Program-made: the position numbers and the translations under genes
Source: Sulfurospirillum arsenophilum NBRC 109478
GTDB lineage: Bacteria; Campylobacterota; Campylobacteria; Campylobacterales; Sulfurospirillaceae
Direction of reading: 5' to 3'
Length of the DNA stretch: 64,000 bases
Assembly: GCF_000813345.1 (NCBI RefSeq)
Contig: NZ_BBQF01000001.1
Coordinates: 434,001-498,000 of the forward strand
The notes under the pieces: model-generated
Database searches by the model: none
What the model was told of the DNA's origin: nothing
Seen by the model: the letters and a program-made list of their open reading frames with translations, nothing else
In this document: positions 46,681 to 57,236 of the stretch, piece after piece
Layout: each line of letters opens with the position of its first letter
Position numbering within the stretch: position 1 is the stretch's first letter

Positions 46681-47091
46681 TTATTTCTTAGTCTGACAGG
46701 CTTGACAGGTTCCATTCATAACAATGAAGCTGTTGTTAATATGAAAGCCACTTTGAGAAGATATCGTCTCTAAAAGTGGTTTTGTCTCTACAAACATATC
46801 TTCGACACTGCCACACTCTGAGCATAAAAGATGAATGTGAGGCACTTTCTTGATTTCATATTGTTGTTTTTGCTGTGGAAGCTTGACCTCTTCTAAAATA
46901 TGAAAAGAGATAAGGTCATTGATATTGCGGTAAAGTGTTGCTTTTGACATAGTAGAATATTTTTGAAAAATGGTGTCGTAAAGTGTGTCAATGTCGACAT
47001 GTCCAAACTGATCGATTGAATCTAAAATAACAAGCCTTTGGTGTGTTGATTTGAGGTTGCTTGCTTTTAAAACATCTTTAAATCGATCCAT
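46681..47091 (-). CDS. Fur-family (PerR-like) transcriptional regulator
   Basis: 136 aa. The winged helix (about 10-75: KSTHQRLVILDSI, STMSKATLYRNINDLISFHIL) is followed by the metal-binding dimer domain, with HIHLLCSEC (about 92-100) and a CQAC pair near the C-terminus forming the structural zinc site. PerR rather than Fur is suggested by its divergent position next to cytochrome c peroxidase, a peroxide-defence gene; this is inference. AAGGA lies 9 nt before the ATG. Confidence 0.82.
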   Translation of the reverse strand: MDRFKDVLKASNLKSTHQRLVILDSIDQFGHVDIDTLYDTIFQKYSTMSKATLYRNINDLISFHILEEVKLPQQKQQYEIKKVPHIHLLCSECGSVEDMFVETKPLLETISSQSGFHINNSFIVMNGTCQACQTKK

Positions 47092-47103
47092 TGAATACGT
47101 TTC

Positions 47104-47235
47104 CTTGTTATTATGATATAAAATTTTATAGGAGCTGAACTTAATAAGATATTAACTATCCTATTTATTGTCCAAAAATAATGATATATAATTCTAAATA
47201 AGATTAATTACTATTTAAGATAAATATTCATATAA
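47104..47235. promoter_or_regulatory. divergent regulatory region with palindromes between PerR-like gene and cytochrome c peroxidase
   Basis: A very AT-rich gap of 172 bp. It contains the perfect palindrome ATAAAATTTTAT (about 47119-47130), close to the regulator promoter, and an inverted repeat TCTAAATA...TATTTAAGA (about 47193-47221). PerR/Fur boxes in this phylum are AT-rich inverted repeats of this look, so autoregulation and control of the peroxidase are plausible. Confidence 0.4.
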
Positions 47236-47263
47236 TTTTTCCACATCTTAAAAAGGAGTGGAA

Positions 47264-48292
47264 ATGCAAATTTCTAAGGCATTAAGTCTTTGTGCGTTGA
47301 GTGTAACCATGTTATTTGGGGCAAATAGTTTGGTTGACAAAGTCAAGCAAAATGGGATTGAGTCAATTCCTGCAAGCCAACTGGAAATTTTAAAGTTAAT
47401 TGATGATCCTAAGGATCCAATTACGGTTGCTAAAGTAGAGCTGGGCAAAAAACTCTATTTTGATCCGCGTATGTCTAAAAGCTCAATTATTAGTTGCAAT
47501 ACCTGTCATAATCTCGCCACGGGTGGAACGGATGGCGTTAGTGCCGCTATTGGTCATGGCTGGACTGCAAATCCGCACCATCTCAATTCTCCAACGGTGT
47601 ACAACTCTGCCTTTTTTAAAGCACAATTTTGGGATGGAAGAAGCCCGCACTTAGCAGACCAAGCACAAGGTCCAGTTCAAGCAGGACCAGAGATGGCAGC
47701 TCCTCCAAAATTAGTTGAAGAGCGCATTAACTCTATTCCTGAGTATGTTGAATTTTTCAAAGGGGCATACGGAGATCATGTAAAAATCAGTTTTGAGAAG
47801 ATTACTTCTACGATTGCGATTTTTGAAAAAACATTGGTGACACCATCTCGTTTTGATGATTTTATCAATGGCAATGACAATGCGCTTTCTAAAGCTGAAA
47901 AAGAAGGGCTTGAAGTCTTTATAGATAAAGGGTGTGCTAGCTGTCATAATGGTATTGCTTTAGGTGGTACGATGCAACCATTCCAAGTAGCCGGTAAATA
48001 CAAATTTGCTCAAGTCGGTGATTTTGTAGGTGATAAAAACGGTATGGTTAAAACGCCAACGCTTCGAAATATCAGTGAGACTGCTCCGTATTTTCACAAT
48101 GGTGCGATTTGGACGCTTAAAGATGCGATCAAAGAGATGGGAAGTACACAGTTAGGTATTAGTATCAGTGATGCTGAAAGTACGAAGATTGAGGCATTTT
48201 TGAAAGCATTAAAAGGCAGAAAGCCTGTGGTTGTTTATCCTGAGCTTCCAGAGAGCAGTGAAAAAACACCTAAACCAGACGCTAAGATTTAA
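47264..48292 (+). CDS. dihaem cytochrome c peroxidase
   Basis: 342 aa. The ATG at 47264 is 5 nt after AAAAAGGAG. Signal peptide about 1-19. Two haem-c sites: CNTCH (about 72-76) and CASCH (about 225-229), plus a distal Met-type ligand region. It reduces periplasmic hydrogen peroxide with electrons from cytochrome c. The motifs GWTANPHHLNSPTVYN and FWDGRSPHLADQAQGP are typical. Divergent from the Fur/PerR-type gene. Confidence 0.93.
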   Translation: MQISKALSLCALSVTMLFGANSLVDKVKQNGIESIPASQLEILKLIDDPKDPITVAKVELGKKLYFDPRMSKSSIISCNTCHNLATGGTDGVSAAIGHGWTANPHHLNSPTVYNSAFFKAQFWDGRSPHLADQAQGPVQAGPEMAAPPKLVEERINSIPEYVEFFKGAYGDHVKISFEKITSTIAIFEKTLVTPSRFDDFINGNDNALSKAEKEGLEVFIDKGCASCHNGIALGGTMQPFQVAGKYKFAQVGDFVGDKNGMVKTPTLRNISETAPYFHNGAIWTLKDAIKEMGSTQLGISISDAESTKIEAFLKALKGRKPVVVYPELPESSEKTPKPDAKI

Positions 48293-48302
48293 TGAAGTCA
48301 TG

Positions 48303-48325
48303 CCTTCCTAGCAAAACTAGGAAGG
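48303..48325 (+). terminator. cytochrome c peroxidase terminator
   Basis: A perfect 9-bp stem CCTTCCTAG/CTAGGAAGG with CAAAA loop, 10 bp after the stop codon and 14 bp before the convergent nadD-rsfS stop; it may serve both. Confidence 0.7.
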
Positions 48326-48338
48326 AACATTGATACGT

Positions 48339-49220
48339 TTATTCTACGCCACGTACTCTTTTCATCTCATCTTCTCTCTCTTTGAGGAAAAGTTCCAAGT
48401 TGTATTTTACACGATAAACAGGTGTCATAAGGTGAATTAAAACATCTCCCATATCAATAACAGTCCAGTTATCATCAGCGTCAACATTGAGAAAATTCTC
48501 TCCAGCACCTTTTAGTTCGGTTTTAAGATGATCTAAAAGTGAAAGTCCGTGTCTCTCACCCATTGTTGTTGCAATAACAACTGTGTTGACAAAATAATCT
48601 TTACCTGTCATATCAAATACTTGTATATCTTCTGCTTTTTTGTCACTTAAAGCAGTTACGATTCTCTCTATTCTATTATCCATTGGATTCCTTGTATAAA
48701 ACGCTATCACTTCATTTTCTATGGCTTTTGGGATAAATCTTCTATCCAAAAATGAGCGGAGCTTTGAAGAACTGATATTAACATTAATTGGTAAAATTTT
48801 CAAGTCTTTGGGCGGTGTAAATTCTCCACGAGGCGCTACAACAAATTCTACAAGTGAGCAAAGTTCTTCGTGACGGTTCCATTTGGGGAGTGCAGTAAAA
48901 CTGTCGCTTCCAACGATCAAAAAGAGTTTTGCTTCAGGATAGAGGCTCTTTACATGTAAAACAGTTTCGATGGTGGGAACTTGCCTTTTTTGATCGCATT
49001 CATATGAAAAAATTTCTACTTTTTCCATACCTTGGAACATCTTTGAAAGCCACGCTTGGCGCATGGGAGCAGGAGCACAGAAGCTCTCTTTAAAAGGGCT
49101 AAGGTATGTCGTTACGACTAAAAGCTTGTCAATATCGAGAGTTTCAAGGGCTTTTTTGACAATGAGTTCGTGCCCAGTGTGCGGAGGATCGAAGGACCCT
49201 CCAAAAATAGCTATATTCAA
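48339..49220 (-). CDS. nadD-rsfS: fused nicotinate-nucleotide adenylyltransferase / ribosomal silencing factor
   Basis: 293 aa, TTG start with GGAG 8 nt upstream. Residues 1-179 are NadD: IAIFGGSFDPPHTGHELIV (HxGH), TYLSPFKE, FLIVGSDSFTALPKW, ISSSKLRS. Residues 180-293 are RsfS: DIQVFDMTGKDYFVNTVVIATT, ERHGLSLLDHLK, NWTVIDMGDVLIHLMTPVYRVKYNLE in parts. The join is in frame without a stop, yet the RsfS Met (ATG at 48683) has its own AAGGA 5 nt upstream, so RsfS could also be made alone. NadD makes NAD precursor dinucleotide; RsfS blocks ribosomal subunit joining via L14. Contains one TTTACATGTAAA (L-H-V-K). Confidence 0.88.
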   Translation of the reverse strand: MNIAIFGGSFDPPHTGHELIVKKALETLDIDKLLVVTTYLSPFKESFCAPAPMRQAWLSKMFQGMEKVEIFSYECDQKRQVPTIETVLHVKSLYPEAKLFLIVGSDSFTALPKWNRHEELCSLVEFVVAPRGEFTPPKDLKILPINVNISSSKLRSFLDRRFIPKAIENEVIAFYTRNPMDNRIERIVTALSDKKAEDIQVFDMTGKDYFVNTVVIATTMGERHGLSLLDHLKTELKGAGENFLNVDADDNWTVIDMGDVLIHLMTPVYRVKYNLELFLKEREDEMKRVRGVE

Positions 49221-49279
49221 CTTTAGGACTCCATGGACTTTTTAAACTTTTTTATACATCATTTTTGCTAAAATAATTC

Positions 49280-49295
49280 GCTTTTCAATAAAAGC
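49280..49295. promoter_or_regulatory. GCTTTT-CAAT-AAAAGC inverted repeat in the gapA promoter region
   Basis: A perfect 6-bp inverted repeat about 40 bp upstream of gapA, between GCTAAAAT (49267-49274) and a later CTATTATAT (49312-49320), both -10-like. The 114-bp gap also serves nadD-rsfS in the other direction. Confidence 0.35.
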
Positions 49296-49334
49296 AAATG
49301 GACTAAAACGACTATTATATCAAAAGGAATACCT

Positions 49335-50333
49335 ATGGCACTCAAAATTGCTATAAATGGATTTGGCCGCATTGGAAGATGCGTTGCAAGAATTATTGAT
49401 TCACGAGACGATGTTGAGTTGGTTTGTGTCAACGATACGGCAGATCGTTCTATGACAAAACAATTACTCAAATACGATAGTGTACATGGTGTTTTCTCTG
49501 GAACAGTTGAGTTATTAGAAAATGATTATATGCAGATAGGAAAAGCAAAAGTTAAAATGTTTTCAACCCGTGATCCTAAAGCATTAAATTTTGCTGACTA
49601 TGGTGTTGATGTTGTGCTTGAATGTACAGGTGCTCTTTTAACGCAAAAAGATACACAGGTTTTTATTGACAATGGTATCAAAAAAGTTGTTCTCTCTGCT
49701 CCAGCAAAAGACGATACACCTACTTTCGTTATAGGTGTTAATGAGCACACTTATGCAGGACAAGCCATTGTTTCCAATGCAAGTTGTACCACCAACTGTT
49801 TAGGCCCCGTAGCGAAAATTTTGGACGATGCCTTTGGCATTGACAAAGGTTTGATGACAACGGTTCACTCTTATACCAATGATCAAAATATTTTAGATGT
49901 TAAACACAGTAAAGATTTACGCCGTGCCCGTGCTGCTGCGATCAATATGATCCCAACAACCACAGGTGCTGCCAAAGCCATTGGTTTAGTGCTTCCACAC
50001 CTTAAAGGACGCCTACACGGACAAAGTATACGTGTTCCAACACCTAACGTTTCGATGGTTGACCTTAATGTTGTTGTTAAAAAAGCAACGACAAAAGAAG
50101 AAGTCAATGCTCTTTTTGCTCAAAATGCGAATGGGGTTTTAAAAGGTATCTTGGAAGTGGATGTTGACCAAAGAGTTTCACAAGATTTTATGACGAGTAC
50201 GTGGAGTTCAATTGTTGCGCTAGATCTCACACAAGTTATTGGTGGCGACATGATTAAAGTAATGGCATGGTATGACAATGAGTGGGGTTACTCATCTCGT
50301 TTGGTCGACATGGCTTTACATGTAAGTAAATAA
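49335..50333 (+). CDS. gapA: glyceraldehyde-3-phosphate dehydrogenase
   Basis: 332 aa. NAD-binding INGFGRIGRCVARI (about 6-19), active site SNASCTTNCLGP with catalytic Cys (about 154), catalytic His in VHSYTNDQ, and WYDNEWGYSSRL. First gene of gapA-pgk-tpiA-fabI-permease. Its last codons include TTACATGTAA (L-H-V-S-K end). Confidence 0.96.
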   Translation: MALKIAINGFGRIGRCVARIIDSRDDVELVCVNDTADRSMTKQLLKYDSVHGVFSGTVELLENDYMQIGKAKVKMFSTRDPKALNFADYGVDVVLECTGALLTQKDTQVFIDNGIKKVVLSAPAKDDTPTFVIGVNEHTYAGQAIVSNASCTTNCLGPVAKILDDAFGIDKGLMTTVHSYTNDQNILDVKHSKDLRRARAAAINMIPTTTGAAKAIGLVLPHLKGRLHGQSIRVPTPNVSMVDLNVVVKKATTKEEVNALFAQNANGVLKGILEVDVDQRVSQDFMTSTWSSIVALDLTQVIGGDMIKVMAWYDNEWGYSSRLVDMALHVSK

Positions 50334-50345
50334 AAAGGATAGGGA

Positions 50346-51545
50346 ATGATTCGCTCCATTAGAGATTTGGATATTGCAGGTAAGAAAGTTTTTATTCGTT
50401 GTGATTTCAATGTGCCTTTAGATGAGTTCGCAAATATCACTGATGATAGACGTGTACGCTCAGCGATCCCTACGATTCGATATTGTTTAGATCATGGTTG
50501 TTCTGTTATTTTAGCAAGCCATTTGGGTCGTCCAAAAGGTGTTGTTGATGAAAAATACTCACTTGCACCGGTTCAGATGAGACTCAAACGTCTTCTGGAT
50601 AAAGAGGTTGTTTTGGCTACGGATGTGATTGGTAAAGATGCCACTGAAAAAGCAGCAGCTCTGCAAGCGGGAGAGGTTTTACTTTTAGAAAATCTACGTT
50701 TCAACAAAGGTGAAACCACCAATGATGAAGAGTTTGCAAAAGCACTCGCGGACATGGCTGAGGTTTATATCAACGATGCGTTTGGTGTGTGTCATCGTGC
50801 ACATGCTTCGGTTGAGGCTATTACACACTATTTCAATGAAAAAAGTTCAGCTGCTGGATTTTTGCTTCAAAAAGAGGTTGAGTTTTCTAAAAACCTTCTT
50901 CGTCGTCCAACACGTCCATTTGTTGCCGTTGTGGGTGGTAGTAAAGTCAGTGGAAAACTCCAAGCACTTGTTAATCTTCTTCCACGTGTCGATAAATTGG
51001 TTATTGGCGGCGGTATGGCATTTACCTTCCTCAAAGCACAAGGGCTGGACATCGGTAATTCTTTGGTTGAAGATGAACTCCTTGATGAAGCAAATCGCGT
51101 GATGGAAGAGGCAAAACGCTTGGGCGTTAAACTCTACTTACCTGTGGATGTTGTTGCTGCACAAACATGTTCTCAAGATGCAACGATTAAGTTTGTTACG
51201 GTTCAAGAGATTCCAAAAGGTTGGATGGGTCTTGACATTGGACCTGCAACGTCACGTTTGTTTAGAGAAGCATTGGCGGATGCGCAGACGATTCTTTGGA
51301 ATGGACCAATGGGTGTATTTGAGCTTGAAAAATTCTCAAAAGGTAGCTTTAAAATGTCTCACTTGATTGCGGAAGCACATGCAACAACCGTTGTGGGTGG
51401 TGGCGATACAGCTGATGTCGTCGCTCGTGCAGGTGATGCTGATGAGATGACCTTTATCTCTACTGGTGGTGGAGCGAGCTTAGAGCTTATCGAAGGCAAA
51501 GAGCTTCCAGGCGTTAAAGTACTGAGCCAAAGTGAGACTGAGTAA
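50346..51545 (+). CDS. pgk: phosphoglycerate kinase
   Basis: 399 aa. [11 protein letters not shown] (about 19-29), ASHLGRPKG (about 58-66), [25 protein letters not shown], and the C-terminal nucleotide motif [11 protein letters not shown]...[18 protein letters not shown] in parts. Starts 12 bp after gapA with AAAGGA. Confidence 0.96.
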   Translation: MIRSIRDLDIAGKKVFIRCDFNVPLDEFANITDDRRVRSAIPTIRYCLDHGCSVILASHLGRPKGVVDEKYSLAPVQMRLKRLLDKEVVLATDVIGKDATEKAAALQAGEVLLLENLRFNKGETTNDEEFAKALADMAEVYINDAFGVCHRAHASVEAITHYFNEKSSAAGFLLQKEVEFSKNLLRRPTRPFVAVVGGSKVSGKLQALVNLLPRVDKLVIGGGMAFTFLKAQGLDIGNSLVEDELLDEANRVMEEAKRLGVKLYLPVDVVAAQTCSQDATIKFVTVQEIPKGWMGLDIGPATSRLFREALADAQTILWNGPMGVFELEKFSKGSFKMSHLIAEAHATTVVGGGDTADVVARAGDADEMTFISTGGGASLELIEGKELPGVKVLSQSETE

Positions 51546-51547
51546 GC

Positions 51548-53094
<1,547 letters not shown>

Positions 53095-53103
53095 GGAAAA
53101 AGC

Positions 53104-54069
53104 ATGAAATTAGTACTGCAAAAATTTGGATATGTAGTACTGATGCTCTGCATTATTTCACTTATATCGTTTGGAGCCATTCATTTGGCTCCAAACTCTT
53201 TCTTTGCCAGTGGCGAACTCAACCCCAATATTACTCCCGAAGCCTTAGAGCAACTCAAACGCGTTTACGGACTCGATCAATCTTTATCGGTGCAGTTTTT
53301 TGCATGGTTTAAAGCGATGCTTCAACTTGATTTTGGGATATCTTTTGCCAGTGGGAAAGCGGTACGAGACGAGATTTTAGAGCGCCTTCCTATCACATTG
53401 TTGATGAATATCATTAGTATGATTTTAGTCTTTGTTCTAGCGCTTTACTGGGGCATAAAATCTGCCATGAAGCAAACAAGTTTTTACGATAAAAGCATTA
53501 AACAGGTTGCACTTATTAGCTATGCGATGCCTTCGTTTTACCTCTCTTTGTTGTTGGTCATTCTTTTCTCAGTGCAGTGGAAAGTGTTCCCTATTTCAGG
53601 CTTGCACTCACAAGGCATTAGTGGAAATGGTATTGCCTACATGGTGGATATGGCATGGCATTTAGCCTTACCCATCTTTGTGATGGTATTTGGCGGGCTT
53701 GGTAGTTTGATTTTGTATGTACGAAGCTTAACGCTGAATATTTTGAAGAGCGACTATATCTTTTTTGCCAAGAGTAGAGGTATTGAAGGAAGAGCACTTT
53801 TAATGCGTTTTATTTTGCCTAATCTCTCACCACCGATTGTGACGATTCTAGGGCTTTCGCTTCCAGGGCTTATTGGTGGCAGTGTGATTTTAGAGTCTAT
53901 TTTTGCCATTAATGGTATGGGATTACTTTTTTATCAGAGCGCATTGAGCAGGGATTATCCTGTTATCATGGGAATACTGATTATCTCTTCATTTTTAACT
54001 TTACTGGGTAATATGATTGCCGATTTGGTATTGACAAAACTCAATCCTCATTTTAAACGCAGAGGATAA
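53104..54069 (+). CDS. ABC transporter permease, DppB/OppB family (orphan)
   Basis: 321 aa, about six helices. N-terminal LISFGAIHLAPNSFFA, EALEQLKRVYGLDQSLSVQFFAW, LDFGISFASGKAV and the permease loop YIFFAKSRGIEGRALLMRFILPN (EAA-type) are typical of peptide/nickel importers. No second permease, ATPase or binding protein is adjacent; it sits 9 bp behind fabI. It may pair with distant partners or be a remnant with a new role. Confidence 0.85.
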   Translation: MKLVLQKFGYVVLMLCIISLISFGAIHLAPNSFFASGELNPNITPEALEQLKRVYGLDQSLSVQFFAWFKAMLQLDFGISFASGKAVRDEILERLPITLLMNIISMILVFVLALYWGIKSAMKQTSFYDKSIKQVALISYAMPSFYLSLLLVILFSVQWKVFPISGLHSQGISGNGIAYMVDMAWHLALPIFVMVFGGLGSLILYVRSLTLNILKSDYIFFAKSRGIEGRALLMRFILPNLSPPIVTILGLSLPGLIGGSVILESIFAINGMGLLFYQSALSRDYPVIMGILIISSFLTLLGNMIADLVLTKLNPHFKRRG

Positions 54070-54089
54070 ATAATTTTAAAAGGACACAA

Positions 54090-54242
54090 ATGAAAAATAT
54101 TCTTTTAGCTTTAGTAGCAGTAGTATTGATGAGTGGTTGCGCGACATGGGGCGGCATTAAAAAAGATGCAAAAGATGGTGCTGAATGGACGAAAGAGAAG
54201 ATCAACCATGGGGCTGAATACGTGAAAGAAAAGACAGAATAA
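54090..54242 (+). CDS. small entericidin-like lipoprotein (50 aa)
   Basis: ATG at 54090 with AAAAGGA, 20 bp after the permease gene. A signal peptide with lipobox, MKNILLALVAVVLMSGC, gives a mature lipoprotein of 34 residues beginning CATWGGIKKDAKDGAEW. The short, charged helical mature part resembles entericidin A/B-type lipoproteins. Its role is unknown. It is followed by a long hairpin made of two TTTACATGTAAA copies. Confidence 0.75.
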   Translation: MKNILLALVAVVLMSGCATWGGIKKDAKDGAEWTKEKINHGAEYVKEKTE

Positions 54243-54256
54243 AGAAGAAAGAAGGT

Positions 54257-54290
54257 TTTACATGTAAAGCACTTAGGCTTTACATGTAAA
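54257..54290. terminator. 14-bp stem hairpin built from two TTTACATGTAAA copies
   Basis: TTTACATGTAAAGC, loop ACTTAG, then GCTTTACATGTAAA. It lies between the convergent small lipoprotein gene and nusA. The arms can pair with each other over 14 bp, or each arm can fold on itself. The 14-bp stem in a convergent gap suggests a shared terminator, analogous to paired uptake sequences in Neisseria and Haemophilus terminators. Confidence 0.7.
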
Positions 54291-54295
54291 GATGA

Positions 54296-55414
54296 TTATA
54301 GTCCACCAAAAAGATTTTTAAGTGCGTTTGGATCGCGTTCCGCTTGATCGTCACCTGAGGTTTCATTTGGAGTAGAACTTCCTGATTCAACAAGCTCAAT
54401 TTCAAATCCTGTTAGCATTGAAGTAAGACGAATGTTGATACCATTTTTTCCAATTGCTTTTGATTTTTGGTCACTTGGAAGCGTGACAATGGCTTTGCCA
54501 TTTTGAATTTTAACATTGGAAATAATCGCAGGGCTAAGGGCACGTGCGATAAAAATTTCAGGAACATTTGAATACTCAATACAGTCGATATTTTCGTTAT
54601 GTAACTCTCTACTTACAGCATTTATTCTCACACCTTTGGTTCCAACAGTCGCACCTACAGCGTCAATATTTGGGTGAAGTGATGTTAATGCAATCTTCGC
54701 TCTCTCTCCTGGAATTCTGGCACTTCCGATGATTTTGATCAGTTCATCTTTGATTTCAGGAACTTCGAGTTCTAATAAAGATTCTAAGAATTTAGGGCTG
54801 GTACGAGAAAGCTCTACATACATTCCTTGAGATTTATCGATAAGTACTTTACGAATAACACTCTTAACAACATTGCCGACTTTAAATTTTTCACCTTTAA
54901 TACGGTTTTTACGTGGCAATACCGCTCTAATCTCATCGATCTCAATATAGGTGTTTTCATCGTTATCAACACGAGCGACGGTTCCAAAAACAGTTTTGCC
55001 TACGAGCTTTTGGTATTTTTCAAAAATATTATTTTCTAGTAATCGCTGAATGTGGTACTCAAGCTCTTTTTGAAGAGTCGCAGCAGCGGTTCTACCTAAA
55101 TTGTCGAGTGGTAGTTCATAGGTAAGTTCATCACCAATTTCGATGTCTGGATCCACTTCTTTTGCATCTTTTATAGCTATAAAATTTTCATTACCGTCTA
55201 AGAGTCTTTCATCATCTGGCGTGACAACAATAACTTTTTGATAGAGTTTAAGTGTTTTCGTTGCAGGGTCAATTTCTGCACCGTATTCGTATTCTGCGCC
55301 ATAAATTCGCTTTGCAGTCTTGACCAGTGCCAAAGTGACGGTATTTTTAACTTCGTTAATGTCTAACCCTTTTTCATGGGCAATAGATTCTATAATGTCT
55401 ACAATTTTTTCCAT
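54296..55414 (-). CDS. nusA: transcription termination/antitermination factor NusA
   Basis: 372 aa. N-terminal RNAP-binding domain (about 1-125), S1 domain (about 135-200), KH1 and KH2 (about 205-345: RIPGERAKIALTS, GATVGTKGVRINAVSREL, KSKAIGKNGINIRLTSML). It lacks the C-terminal acidic repeats of E. coli NusA, as in other epsilonproteobacteria. Upstream, the 253-bp gap to the next gene shows no further gene; AAGGA precedes the ATG. Confidence 0.94.
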   Translation of the reverse strand: MEKIVDIIESIAHEKGLDINEVKNTVTLALVKTAKRIYGAEYEYGAEIDPATKTLKLYQKVIVVTPDDERLLDGNENFIAIKDAKEVDPDIEIGDELTYELPLDNLGRTAAATLQKELEYHIQRLLENNIFEKYQKLVGKTVFGTVARVDNDENTYIEIDEIRAVLPRKNRIKGEKFKVGNVVKSVIRKVLIDKSQGMYVELSRTSPKFLESLLELEVPEIKDELIKIIGSARIPGERAKIALTSLHPNIDAVGATVGTKGVRINAVSRELHNENIDCIEYSNVPEIFIARALSPAIISNVKIQNGKAIVTLPSDQKSKAIGKNGINIRLTSMLTGFEIELVESGSSTPNETSGDDQAERDPNALKNLFGGL

Positions 55415-55667
55415 AAGTTTCCTTAAAAAGATGCATATTTTTTATGTCATGTGTGATATTCGCAATGATGAAAAATCAAAATGGAAATTTAAACGATTGC
55501 GGTTGAAGAATAAGGATTATAGCTAAAATCTTCTTTTATTTTTCTTTATGTGTAGGCGATGATTTGCTTTTAATGAGGAATTTATCGAAAACAAAGTATA
55601 CTTCGCGATATATCTTTGTGCGTATTGGACACACACGATAATTTTCTCGATAGAAAAGAGGTTTACG

Positions 55668-55910
55668 ATGGAAATCAAATTAGCAAGAAATGAAATTAAT
55701 GGAAAACCAAAGACAATTACATTGGACAAAGTGACTGAGATTATCGAAAAAGAGGGACAAAAGATTTTTTATTTTGATAAAGAGAACTCTCATAAAGATC
55801 TTGTAGCACTTGTTGAGCACTTTGAAGCACAAGGTTTTAGCGTCTATTTACGCGACATCCGTTATGGTTTGGGTGAGGGCGATTATATGTACGAAGTACA
55901 TATTCTCTAA
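55668..55910 (+). CDS. HP0268-like small protein (putative nuclease)
   Basis: 80 aa. Length, fold pattern and end (GDYMYEVHIL, compared with a remembered ELHII-type end) resemble H. pylori HP0268, which also lies directly upstream of miaB. HP0268 has been described as a metal-dependent DNA-nicking and RNase protein; whether this homologue is active is unknown. The KIFYFDKENSHKDLVALVEHFEAQGFSVYLRD core alternates strands and helices (quoted in family terms: YFDKENSHKDL). AAAGAGG precedes the ATG. Confidence 0.78.
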   Translation: MEIKLARNEINGKPKTITLDKVTEIIEKEGQKIFYFDKENSHKDLVALVEHFEAQGFSVYLRDIRYGLGEGDYMYEVHIL

Positions 55911-55913
55911 GGC

Positions 55914-57236
55914 TTGATTTTGGGTATTTCAGAGGAAAAAAAACTTTATATAGAGACCCTTGGGTGTGCTATGAATGTGCGGGATTCTGAGCATATTATC
56001 GCTGAACTTGGGGATAAAGAAAATTATGTTTTAACGAGTAATCTACAAGAAGCAGACCTGATCTTGGTCAATACCTGTAGTGTACGTGAAAAACCTGTCA
56101 GTAAACTTTTTTCAGAGATCGGCAAGTATAACCTTCAAAAAAAAGAGGGTGCGAAGATCGGTGTATGTGGTTGTACCGCAAGCCATTTGGGTAAAGAGAT
56201 CTTTAGACGTGCTCCTTATGTCAGTTTTGTCATAGGTGCGCGCAATGTCTCTAAAATCTCTACAGCCGTCAATACGGAAAGATTTCTCAGTGTTGACACC
56301 GACTATGATGAGAGTACCTATGCTTTTGGCGAGTACCGTAACAGTCTTTACAAAGCGTACGTTAACATCTCCATTGGGTGTGATAAAAAATGTACTTACT
56401 GCATTGTTCCCCAAACCAGAGGTGATGAGATTTCTATTCCTGCGGAGCTTATTGTTAATGAAGCACGTAAGGCTGCTCAAAATGGAGCAAAAGAGATCTT
56501 TTTACTCGGACAAAATGTCAATAACTATGGCAGACGTTTTAGCGGCAATGTAGAACATTCTATGGATTTTTCAGACCTGCTTAATCTTATCAGTGAAATC
56601 CCAGAAGTCGAGCGTATTCGTTTTACCTCTCCTCATCCTCTTCACATGGATGATAAATTTTTAGAGACGTTTGCCAATAATCCAAAAGTCTGTAAGTCGA
56701 TGCACATGCCACTGCAAAGTGGTTCAACGCATATTTTAGAGCAGATGAAACGAGGTTATAGCAAAGAATGGTTTTTAAACAGAGCTTTAAAGCTTCGTGC
56801 AATGATTCCTGATGTCTCGATCAGTACCGATGTTATCGTAGCATTTCCAGGCGAGAGCGAAGCGGATTTTGAAGATACTCTTGATGTGATACGGCAAGTA
56901 AAATTTGAGCAGATTTTTGCGTTTAAATATTCTCCGCGACCTCTTACGAAAGCGGCTGAATTTACCAATCAAATTGATTCTGAAGTTGGATCAGCTAGAC
57001 TTGAGCGATTACAGCTTCTTCAAGATGAAATTTTAGATGAAATTGCAGAGAGTAAACGGGATAAAATATACCCTGTTTATATCGATGAGCTCCGAAACAG
57101 TGGCTTTTTGGCAGGACGAAGTGACAATAATGCACTGGTTCAGATTAAAGGTGATGAAAGTTTATTGGGGCAAACCATAAACATTAAAATCACCAATCCT
57201 AAACGACTCTCCCTTTATGGCGAAATTGTTCTCTAA
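55914..57236 (+). CDS. miaB: tRNA-2-methylthio-N6-dimethylallyladenosine synthase
   Basis: About 440 aa (TTG at 55914, or TTG 55920). MTTase N-terminal domain ([34 protein letters not shown]), radical-SAM core [15 protein letters not shown] (about 155-169), TRAM domain at the end. Adds the 2-methylthio group to i6A37 of tRNAs. A second methylthiotransferase, rimO, lies in the same window. Confidence 0.94.
   Translation: MILGISEEKKLYIETLGCAMNVRDSEHIIAELGDKENYVLTSNLQEADLILVNTCSVREKPVSKLFSEIGKYNLQKKEGAKIGVCGCTASHLGKEIFRRAPYVSFVIGARNVSKISTAVNTERFLSVDTDYDESTYAFGEYRNSLYKAYVNISIGCDKKCTYCIVPQTRGDEISIPAELIVNEARKAAQNGAKEIFLLGQNVNNYGRRFSGNVEHSMDFSDLLNLISEIPEVERIRFTSPHPLHMDDKFLETFANNPKVCKSMHMPLQSGSTHILEQMKRGYSKEWFLNRALKLRAMIPDVSISTDVIVAFPGESEADFEDTLDVIRQVKFEQIFAFKYSPRPLTKAAEFTNQIDSEVGSARLERLQLLQDEILDEIAESKRDKIYPVYIDELRNSGFLAGRSDNNALVQIKGDESLLGQTINIKITNPKRLSLYGEIVL

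Noticed and set aside
54257-54290. CRISPR or mobile-element ends based on the paired repeat
   Set aside because: Only two units with a 6-bp gap, no regular spacers, no cas genes and no transposase anywhere in the window.
55415-55667. Gene or RNA in the 253-bp gap upstream of nusA
   Set aside because: The minus-strand open frame at 55523-55729 overlaps the HP0268-like gene, has no ribosome site and shows low-complexity hydrophobic coding; no tRNA-like clover leaf was seen.
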